Assembly (NCBI GenBank): GCA_031404455.1
Contig: JANNHP010000095.1
Span: 1 to 9,206, forward strand
Length of the DNA: 9,206 nt
From: JANNHP01 sp031404455
GTDB taxonomy: Bacteria; Planctomycetota; JAJSAM01; JAJVHW01
Reading direction: 5' to 3'
In this document: positions 1-5,458 of the stretch, piece by piece
Numbering within the stretch: the stretch's first letter is position 1
Layout of the letters: every line of letters starts with the position of its first letter
Notes under the pieces: model-generated
Seen by the model: the letters and a program-made list of their open reading frames with translations, nothing else
Told to the model about the DNA's origin: nothing
The model's database searches: none
Position numbers and translations under genes: made by a program

Positions 1-244
1 AACGGCTTCTGGGCGCTGAAGGGCGAACCCGGCACCACCGGCAGCCGCGTGCTGCACTGGGGTATAGCCTCGGCCGGCAACGACGGCCGCGGCGGCGACG
101 CAGGAGAAGGTGCTCGACCGCATGCCGTTCTTCCGCTCGTCGCGCACGTACCACGAGCACGCGCCGCCCGGGCCGTCCGGGCCGTTGATGGTCCTGGCAC
201 CCACACCGCCGGCCGAGACCGCCGAGAGGAGCGACCTTCGATGA
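1..244 (+). CDS. 3' end of an unrecognised upstream gene with an apparent frameshift
   Basis: I do not recognise this product. Two plus-strand frames take turns in looking coding. Frame 1 has nearly all G or C at third positions from base 1 to about 99 (it begins NGFWALKGEPGTTGSRVLHW). Frame 2 takes over this bias from about 100 to its TGA stop at 242-244 (it contains EKVLDRMPFFRSSRTYHEH). Frame 2 cannot be extended further left because of a TAG at 65-67, and frame 1 loses its bias after about 100. The simplest reading is one gene with a one-base indel in or near the GC-rich stretch at 85-105. The TGA overlaps the ATG of the next gene (ATGA), the usual sign of an operon. Position suggests a pump partner of the efflux channel downstream, but the visible tail shows no membrane segment or motif proving this. 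The 5' end lies outside the window. Confidence 0.4.
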
Positions 245-1725
245 GGCGCCGCGATCTCCTCGCCCTCTGCGCCGCCGCGCTCCTCGCGTCGTGCACCGTC
301 GGACCCGACTACCGCGCGCCGGACACGCGCGTCCCGAACTCGTTCGGCGAGCATCCCGAGGAAGCCGCGGCCGCGCAGGCGCGCTCTCCCGTCTCCGCGT
401 GGTGGACGACGTTCGACGACCCGGTCCTCGATTCGCTCGTCGAGCGCGCCGTCCGCACCAATCCCGACCTGCGCCGCGCCAGGGCCCGCGTCCGCGAAGC
501 GCGTGCGCTGCGAGGCATCGCCGCGTCGGACCTCTATCCGACGGTCGACGCCGTCGGCGGCGCGTCGCGAGTGCGATCGAGCGAGACCCTCGGCGACGCG
601 CCGGGCGGCACGTCGAACCTCTTCCAGGCGGGCTTCGACGCCGTCTGGGAGCTGGACGTCTTCGGCGGCAACCGCAGGAGCCTGGAGGCGGCGGACGCCG
701 ACGTCGGCGCGACGATCGAGGAGAGCCGCGACGTCCAGGTCTCGCTCCTCGCCGAGGTCGCTCGCAACTACATGGAGCTCCGGGGCTCGCAGCGTCAGTC
801 GGCGATCGCCAGGGCGAACCTCGCCGCGCAGACGGAGACGCTCGACCTCACGCGCCAGCGCCTGGCCGCCGGACTCGCGACCGATCTCGACGTCGCGCGC
901 TCCGAGGCGCAGGTCGCGGCCACGGCGTCGACGATCCCGGCGTTCGAGGCCGGCGCGCGCTTCGCGGCACACGCGCTCGCCGTCCTCGTCGACCTGCCGC
1001 CGACGGCGCTCGTCGTCGAACTCTCGCGCGAGTCCGCCATCCCGGCGCCGCCGCCCGAGATCCCCGTCGGTCTGCCGTCCGAGCTCCTGCGCCGCCGTCC
1101 CGACGTGCGCCGCGCCGAGCGGCGTCTCGCCGCCGCAACCGCGCGGATCGGCGCGGCCGTCGCGGACTGGTTCCCGCGCTTCTCGCTGACGGGCGGCGTC
1201 GGCGTCGCGAACGACGGCGAGGGCGACTTCCTCGACGCCCGCAGCAGGACCGCGTCCGTCGGCGGCTTCGTGAGCTGGCCCGTGCTCGACTTCGGGCGCG
1301 TCCGCTCGAGCGTGGACGCCCAGAACGCGCGCGAGGAACAGATCGCCGCGGACTACGAGACGGCCGTGCTCACGAGTCTTCGCGAGGTGGAGGACGCGCT
1401 CGTCGCGGTCGAGACGGAGCGCGCCCGCCACGTGTCGCTCGCCGCCGCGGAATCTGCCTCGGCACGCGCCGTCGGCCTCGCGAACCAGCTCTGGACCGCG
1501 GGACGCACGGACTTCCTCAGCGTGCTCGACGCGCAGCGCGCCCTCTTCCTCGCGCAGGCCGCCCTCGTGGAGAGCGACCGCCGATCGGCGTCGAACGTCG
1601 TCGCCCTCTACAAGGCGCTCGGCGGCGGCTGGGAAGTCGAGATGCCCGCCGCCGGCGAACCGGCCCGCGGCGAGGCCGGGAAGCGCGTGCTCGACCTCAC
1701 GGGCGGGAGCGCGACGAAGCCGTAG
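241..1725 (+). CDS. NodT-family outer-membrane efflux lipoprotein (TolC-like channel)
   Basis: A 494-residue outer-membrane factor that would form the trimeric exit duct of a tripartite efflux pump, joining an inner-membrane transporter and a periplasmic adaptor. The N-terminus is a lipoprotein signal with lipobox LASC (acylated Cys18), followed by TVGPDYRAP, a typical NodT opening. Two outer-membrane efflux repeats follow. The first includes WELDVFGGNRR near residue 141. The second begins with the family hallmark GLPSELLRRRPDV at 277-289, then RIGAAVADWFPRFSLTG, and later WPVLDFGRVRSS near 351. The C-terminal half contains LWTAGRTDFLSVLDAQRALF and ends after LYKALGGGW with a short polar tail. 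Length is normal for the family. The ATG at 241 is preferred because it directly precedes the lipobox, has GAGAGGA at 224-230 and overlaps the previous stop. An open stretch upstream to 49 belongs to the preceding gene. The substrate cannot be predicted. Confidence 0.93.
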   Translation: MRRRDLLALCAAALLASCTVGPDYRAPDTRVPNSFGEHPEEAAAAQARSPVSAWWTTFDDPVLDSLVERAVRTNPDLRRARARVREARALRGIAASDLYPTVDAVGGASRVRSSETLGDAPGGTSNLFQAGFDAVWELDVFGGNRRSLEAADADVGATIEESRDVQVSLLAEVARNYMELRGSQRQSAIARANLAAQTETLDLTRQRLAAGLATDLDVARSEAQVAATASTIPAFEAGARFAAHALAVLVDLPPTALVVELSRESAIPAPPPEIPVGLPSELLRRRPDVRRAERRLAAATARIGAAVADWFPRFSLTGGVGVANDGEGDFLDARSRTASVGGFVSWPVLDFGRVRSSVDAQNAREEQIAADYETAVLTSLREVEDALVAVETERARHVSLAAAESASARAVGLANQLWTAGRTDFLSVLDAQRALFLAQAALVESDRRSASNVVALYKALGGGWEVEMPAAGEPARGEAGKRVLDLTGGSATKP

Positions 1726-1744
1726 ACCCGGCGCCTCCTACGGC
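1719..1744. terminator. Small shared hairpin across two convergent stop codons
   Basis: GCCGTAG at 1719-1725 is the reverse complement of CTACGGC at 1738-1744, giving a 7-bp stem and a 12-nt loop. The TAG of the efflux gene (1723-1725) and the TAG of the metallohydrolase gene (1738-1740 on the minus strand) are the inner three pairs of the stem, so the structure is symmetrical for both genes. No U-tract follows on either strand. It may act as a weak bidirectional terminator, but both genes ending in Pro-stop (CCG TAG) could produce the symmetry by chance. Confidence 0.4.
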
Positions 1745-2898
1745 AGGTTCGCGTAGATCGGATTGCTGTACGCGTCGCCGGGCTTCTCGATGCGCCACGA
1801 GTGGAACGATCCGGGCGGATCGACCTTCCGCACGGCGCCGCCCTCGAACTCGCCCGCGCGGACGCCGTCCTCGACGAGCGCCGCCTTCCCGCTCCACGTG
1901 AGACGCACCTGCGCCTTCGCGCGGAGCGAACCCCCGACCGACGCGCGCTCGCCAGGGACGTCGCTCGTCGCTTGGAGGTCGCGCGCGGCGGGTCCGCCGT
2001 CCCTCCCGAACGTGACGCGCGCGCGGAGGAGTCCGTCGCGCAGCCCCGCCTCGTCGGCGGACTCGACGCGCACCGACATCATCGGCATCGGGAGGATCGC
2101 GTACGGCGCCTTCCCGTGGCAGTCGGAGCCGCCGACGCCGACGATCCGCCGCCGCGCTCGCGACGTCGCCTCGTCCCAGGCGCGCAGCGAGCCAGTGACC
2201 ATCTGCGTGGCGGGCAGCTTCTCGGCGAGGTTCGCGTGGAGCTTCTGCACGAGCACGCTGCGCTCGTGCCACACCTCGATCCCGTTCCACGCGAAGTCGT
2301 CCCTCCCCTCGCCGGAGAACGGACGCCAGCGGCGATCGCCCTTCAGGAGCTTCATCAGTGGCAGGTCGCTCTCGACCGGGCGGAAGAACGGGTGGTTGAC
2401 GACGACGAGCGCGCCCTTCGCGAGCGCGAGAGACGCCTTCGCCTCGTCGGGCGCCGCGGCGAGGTCCGCCACGCGAACGAACGACACGCCGAGGTGACCG
2501 GGCGACTCGCGCGTGAACTCCCATCCCGCGACGACGATCAGCGGTCGCGGCGTCTCAGCGCCGCCCGCGACCGGACGTCGCAGCTCCTCGGACGCGAGCG
2601 ACGCCGCGAGCTCCTGCCCCGTGACCGTCGCCGCGGCGCCGTCGCGCGGACCGGGGAACGTCGCGTGGGCTTCGTGCGGCGTCAGAACGATGAAGTCGAG
2701 CGACGCCTTGCGCGCCGCGGCGATCGCGGCGGCGACGGTCAGCGAAGAGTGACCCGGGTCGTCCGGCGGCGACACGTGGACGTGCAGGTCGCCGACGAGC
2801 CAGCGGGCTTCCGGGGCCGGCAGCGCCGCGTCGTCCGCGCGCGCCACGAGGACCGCGAGCGAAGCGGCGGCGAATGTCAGAATGGCCGTTCTGCGCAC
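1738..2898 (-). CDS. Exported PHP-domain metallohydrolase, CehA/McbA type
   Basis: A 386-residue protein with an N-terminal export signal (RRTAILTFAAASLAVLVARA, probable cleavage near residue 21) and a PHP-type metal-dependent hydrolase domain. PHP motifs are in order: GDLHVH at 36-41, FIVLTPHEA at 69-77, GWEF at 125-128 with SPGH at 132-135, VVVNHPFF at 165-172, GIEVW at 206-210 and GGSDCHG at 256-262. A beta-rich C-terminal domain ends in SNPIYANLP, like the NPIY ending common in this family. It is probably periplasmic; the family includes carbamate and ester hydrolases, but the substrate here is unknown. The start is read as GTG at 2896-2898, the only start codon directly before the signal peptide; the next in-frame Met is residue 182. 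No ribosome site stands at normal spacing, and the GTG sits inside a perfect inverted repeat. Second gene of a minus-strand pair with the small lipoprotein. Confidence 0.85.
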   Translation of the reverse strand: MRRTAILTFAAASLAVLVARADDAALPAPEARWLVGDLHVHVSPPDDPGHSSLTVAAAIAAARKASLDFIVLTPHEAHATFPGPRDGAAATVTGQELAASLASEELRRPVAGGAETPRPLIVVAGWEFTRESPGHLGVSFVRVADLAAAPDEAKASLALAKGALVVVNHPFFRPVESDLPLMKLLKGDRRWRPFSGEGRDDFAWNGIEVWHERSVLVQKLHANLAEKLPATQMVTGSLRAWDEATSRARRRIVGVGGSDCHGKAPYAILPMPMMSVRVESADEAGLRDGLLRARVTFGRDGGPAARDLQATSDVPGERASVGGSLRAKAQVRLTWSGKAALVEDGVRAGEFEGGAVRKVDPPGSFHSWRIEKPGDAYSNPIYANLP

Positions 2899-2961
2899 GT
2901 TCCGGGTGCCCGCCCCTCGCCTCCGCAACGGCAACGACGCCGCCGGGCACCCGGAACGTGC
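2895..2961 (-). promoter_or_regulatory. Perfect 18-bp inverted repeat between lipoprotein stop and metallohydrolase start
   Basis: GCACGTTCCGGGTGCCCG at 2895-2912 is the exact reverse complement of 2944-2961, with a 31-nt spacer. In the minus-strand transcript the 5' arm begins on the last base of the lipoprotein stop codon (TAG, 2963-2961). The 3' arm contains the GTG start of the metallohydrolase (2898-2896). The spacer carries GGAGG (complement of 2920-2924), which is 21 nt from the GTG in linear sequence. No U-run follows the second arm. The structure is certain as sequence. Its role could be terminator or attenuator, mRNA processing or protection, or control of translation of the second gene. 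Confidence 0.75.
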
Positions 2962-3290
2962 TACCAGAGCTCCTTCTTCACCAGCTTCTCGTTCTCGTCG
3001 AAGGTGAACTCCGCGATCTTGAGATCGCCGGTCAGCGAGTAGGAGTAGTAGTCGATCCGTCGGCGGATCCCGTCGCGGTCGTGGACGGACATCGGCTTGC
3101 CGAACGTCTTGAGCACGAGGTCCGCCGTGGGCGCCGGGTTCGCCGACTGGTCCATCGTGAGGTACTGGTCGTACGTCAGGCAGTTGCCCTTCAGGAACCA
3201 GCAGCGCGGGCTCGTCTCGCAGCCAGGCAGCGCGACGAGCGCTCCTCCGAGGAAGAGGATCGACGACAGGACGAGGGCGGCGCGCTTCAT
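2961..3290 (-). CDS. Small outer-membrane-type lipoprotein, BamE/SmpA-like
   Basis: A 109-residue predicted lipoprotein. Residues 1-23 form a signal (MKRAALVLSSILFLGG and following) ending in lipobox LPGC with acylated Cys24. The mature part is about 85 residues. It starts with a Cys-containing segment (PRCWFLKGNCLTYDQY), then a short alpha/beta module with ADLVLKTFGKPMSV, an Arg-rich turn, DYYSYS, and KIAEFTFDENEKLVKKELW. The pattern of helix, G-K-P, then strands ending in F-x-F-D-x-N/G-x-L resembles the SmpA/OmlA (BamE) fold of outer-membrane assembly lipoproteins, but the match is by shape and short motifs only. The two extra cysteines in the mature N-terminus could form a disulphide. The start has GAAAGG (complement of 3299-3304) 8 nt upstream. 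It lies first in a minus-strand pair with the metallohydrolase, 62 nt apart. Confidence 0.75.
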   Translation of the reverse strand: MKRAALVLSSILFLGGALVALPGCETSPRCWFLKGNCLTYDQYLTMDQSANPAPTADLVLKTFGKPMSVHDRDGIRRRIDYYSYSLTGDLKIAEFTFDENEKLVKKELW

Positions 3291-3314
3291 GGGACCAGCC
3301 TTTCCCGAGGGGGA

Positions 3315-3342
3315 CGTCGGACGCGGCGGAGTTTATCCGACG
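3315..3342 (-). promoter_or_regulatory. Possible promoter or operator element for the lipoprotein gene
   Basis: CGTCGGA at 3315-3321 and TCCGACG at 3336-3342 form a 7-bp inverted repeat with a 14-nt spacer. The right side overlaps GATAAA (complement of 3332-3337), which matches four of six bases of a sigma-70 type -10 box and is among the few AT-rich spots here. It stands about 40 nt before the lipoprotein start. No convincing -35 box is seen at the right distance, so this is a weak call. The repeat could be an operator or a 5'-UTR hairpin. Confidence 0.25.
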
Positions 3343-3382
3343 CCCGGTCTGCGCCCGGGCGGATTCCACGATGGGTAGAGTT

Positions 3383-3427
3383 GAGCCGGACGTTTGCCAC
3401 CTGGAATAGCGGTTTCGAGCCGGACGT
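3383..3427. repeat. Direct repeat GAGCCGGACGT in the divergent intergenic region
   Basis: The 11-base word GAGCCGGACGT occurs at 3383-3393 and again at 3417-3427, 34 bases apart start to start, in the 229-nt region between divergent genes. A spacing near three helical turns on a non-coding stretch is compatible with binding of a regulator to one face of the DNA. Chance in a sequence rich in these bases is not excluded. Confidence 0.35.
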
Positions 3428-3519
3428 CGTGGCGTTCCCCCTTCGACGGACTCGCGAGCGCGTCAAGCCGGGCCCCCCTCCGGGCCGATGGGTGGACGGG
3501 CCCCCGACCGGAGTTCGAC

Positions 3520-5289
3520 ATGCACATGAAGCCGACAGCAGCGTTCGTCGCCGTCCTCGGACTGGCACTCGGAGCCTTCGCCGACGAGATCGTCACCAAG
3601 GCCGGGACGATCTACTCGGGCAAGATCGTCGAGACGGGCGACACCTACGTGGTCATCGAGAGCCCGGCGCTCGGGTGCATGAAGATCTCGCGCGCCGACA
3701 TCTCGAGCATGAAGGCCGGCGACGAGACCTCCGAATCGAAGCCCGCGCCGGTTCCCGGGACGCAGACGCCGCCCACGGATCCGGCGGCGACCCCGCCCGA
3801 CGCCGCGCCGGCCGAGCCGACGCCCGAGGAGAAGGCCGAGGCGCAGCTCAAGGCGGACGAAGACGCGGCGGCGCTCCTCGCCGAGCAGCGCGAGGCGCGG
3901 CGCAAGGCGTCGAAGATCGTGCGCAGGACCGATCCCCAGTCCGGAAAGGCCCTCAGCGCGCCGGGGATCTCTCCGCCCGGCGCGCCGAAGACCACCACGC
4001 CGGCCGCAGCGCCGGGTGCCGCGACGCCCGTCGCCGGGAAGGCCGAGGAGGAGAAGCCGACGATCAGCGGGGCGCAGCTCGCGAAGACGCCTCCCGGCTC
4101 GTGGATCGTGGTGCTCCAGCCGCCGAAGCAGTTCGAGTCGGCGCCGTCCGGCATCCAGATCGGACGCCGCGTCTACGCGAAGCTCGAATCCGCGGGGACC
4201 GGCTCGGCGTTCCTCTCGGTTCCGATGGCCGCCGGCGAAGAGCGGATCGCGATGCGCCTCGCCGACGTGCAGCGCTACGCCACCATGCGGCCCGGTTCCG
4301 CGCGTCTCTCGCGAATGATGGAAGGCATCGACCGGGGCGCCTGGGTGCGCCTGCGCCTCGACGACGGGACGCGCGTCGAGGGCGTGCTCCAGGTCGTCGA
4401 AGCGGTGACGGTCAAGGTCGGGCTCCTGAAGGACGACGGGACGCAGGAGGCGAGCGACGTCCCCGGCGAGAAGATCGTCGAGGTCGACGGCCTCATGCGC
4501 TCGTCCGCCACGCGGTTCACGCTCGCCGAGGCGGCGCAGGGCGAGCCGGTCGCGCTGACGTTGTGGCCGGACGGCCGCGAACTCGTCGGCGCGGTCCGGG
4601 AACGCACCGCCGCCTTCCTCGACGTCGTCATCGTCGGCGGCAAGGTCGAGCGCGTGCCGGTGGACGGCCCCATCGCGGATGCGCGCCGGGTGCCGGGCAA
4701 GTGGCGCGCCACGGTCACGTCCCTCGGCCCGAAGGCCACGGTGCGGGCGAAGAGCGTCGAGGAGTTCCCCGACGCGCGCGTGGAGCGGGACCTCATCGGC
4801 ACCGTCCTCGCCGTGACGGCCTACGCCGTCACGCTGGACTCGCCGGACGGCGTGATCGTGCTCCCGATGGAGTCGATGGCCGCGTTCGATCCCACCTCGA
4901 CCGAGGCGGAAGCACTCTGCGCCAAGGCGATGAAGCGGTCCGAACGCGTGTCCCGCGTGCCCGTGATGCCGGGAGATCCGGCGGAGAAGGCCTCGGGGCT
5001 CGACGTCACGATGGGCGTCACCGCGGTCACCGACGGCGACGTCGTCCGCCACGTGCTCGTCTCGGCGCCCTTCCGCGACGAGGCCTTCGGGATCCACCTC
5101 GGCGACAGGGCGACCGACGCCGCGGAGAACACCGACCTTCGCTTCGACACCGTCGTCGTGCCGCACCACCAGCCCGGCGCCGAGCCGCTTCCGGTCGAGA
5201 TCGTCTCCCACTCGGTCGAAGGCCTGAGCGTCACCCTGCTGCTCGACGCCGGCGGCCGCGTGTCCGCGATCGAGATCGGCGCGAGGTAG
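3520..5289 (+). CDS. Exported protein with repeated Sm/SH3-like beta units, function unknown
   Basis: A 589-residue secreted or periplasmic protein of unknown function. A signal peptide (residues 1-21, ending LGAFA before DE) is followed by a short barrel-like unit at 22-65 of the pattern DEIVTKAGTIYSGKIV, then YVVIE, then KISRADISSM. Residues about 70-180 are a low-complexity linker rich in Pro, Ala, Thr, Glu and Lys. After it come further units of similar strand pattern: about 210-255 (ending RLADVQRY), 273-328 (WVRLRLDDGTRVEGVL), 341-392 (VALTLWPDGRELVGAV) and 422-459 (DLIGTVLAVTAYAVTL, then VIVLPMESM). A beta-rich C-terminal part ends IEIGAR. Such units suggest binding or scaffolding; no catalytic motif is seen. 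ATG 3520 is chosen because GGAG (3510-3513) stands 6 nt upstream; a second ATG at 3526 is possible. It is transcribed divergently from the lipoprotein gene. Confidence 0.8.
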   Translation: MHMKPTAAFVAVLGLALGAFADEIVTKAGTIYSGKIVETGDTYVVIESPALGCMKISRADISSMKAGDETSESKPAPVPGTQTPPTDPAATPPDAAPAEPTPEEKAEAQLKADEDAAALLAEQREARRKASKIVRRTDPQSGKALSAPGISPPGAPKTTTPAAAPGAATPVAGKAEEEKPTISGAQLAKTPPGSWIVVLQPPKQFESAPSGIQIGRRVYAKLESAGTGSAFLSVPMAAGEERIAMRLADVQRYATMRPGSARLSRMMEGIDRGAWVRLRLDDGTRVEGVLQVVEAVTVKVGLLKDDGTQEASDVPGEKIVEVDGLMRSSATRFTLAEAAQGEPVALTLWPDGRELVGAVRERTAAFLDVVIVGGKVERVPVDGPIADARRVPGKWRATVTSLGPKATVRAKSVEEFPDARVERDLIGTVLAVTAYAVTLDSPDGVIVLPMESMAAFDPTSTEAEALCAKAMKRSERVSRVPVMPGDPAEKASGLDVTMGVTAVTDGDVVRHVLVSAPFRDEAFGIHLGDRATDAAENTDLRFDTVVVPHHQPGAEPLPVEIVSHSVEGLSVTLLLDAGGRVSAIEIGAR

Positions 5290-5290
5290 G

Positions 5291-5317
5291 ACCGCGTCCG
5301 GCTGCCCCGGTCGCGGT
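5291..5317 (+). terminator. Terminator-like hairpin after the repeat-protein gene
   Basis: One base after the TAG stop (5287-5289), ACCGCG (5291-5296) pairs with CGCGGT (5312-5317). After a T/T mismatch, CCGG (5298-5301) pairs with CCGG (5307-5310), leaving a 5-nt loop. Two G-U pairs can extend the base to 5289-5319, and TTTC follows. The stem is strong and correctly placed, but the U-tract is short. Confidence 0.55.
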
Positions 5318-5415
5318 TTCGTGAGCCGTCGGCGGACTCGCTCCTACGCAACCGCGACGGCCGCATGAGGGTGGGGCGGTCCGCAGACGTCCTGTTTCGT
5401 AGCCTGTGCCGTCTA

Positions 5416-5458
5416 TCTAGAAGTCCGGCCGAGGTCGTTACTCGGACGGACTTCTAGA
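5416..5458 (-). terminator. Terminator-like hairpin overlapping the metH stop codon
   Basis: TCTAGAAGTCCG (5416-5427) is the exact reverse complement of 5447-5458. After one mismatch, CCGAG (5429-5433) pairs with CTCGG (5441-5445), leaving a 7-nt loop. In the minus-strand transcript the metH stop TAG (5456-5454) lies inside the first arm. The distal flank is not U-rich, so it may be a Rho-assisted terminator or a 3'-end stabiliser. It also points toward the oncoming plus-strand gene, so it could work for both strands. Confidence 0.55.

Noticed and set aside
49..240. N-terminal extension of the efflux channel gene
   Set aside because: Its first codon is CTG and it would place 64 residues before a clear lipoprotein signal; a different frame looks coding here.
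2899..3369. N-terminal extension of the metallohydrolase
   Set aside because: It runs through the lipoprotein gene in another frame, while a signal peptide follows the GTG at 2898.
3381..3409. Possible plus-strand promoter TTGAGC, 17 nt, GAATAG
   Set aside because: The spacing is right, but the second hexamer matches only two of six bases of the -10 consensus.
3463..5211. Long minus-strand frame opposite the repeat-protein gene
   Set aside because: Arg, Gly and His rich without motifs; the plus strand has the signal peptide, ribosome site and terminator.
2874..5324. Very long open frame on the plus strand (816 codons)
   Set aside because: It is Arg-rich, spans three better genes on both strands and lacks any motif; a shadow caused by high GC.
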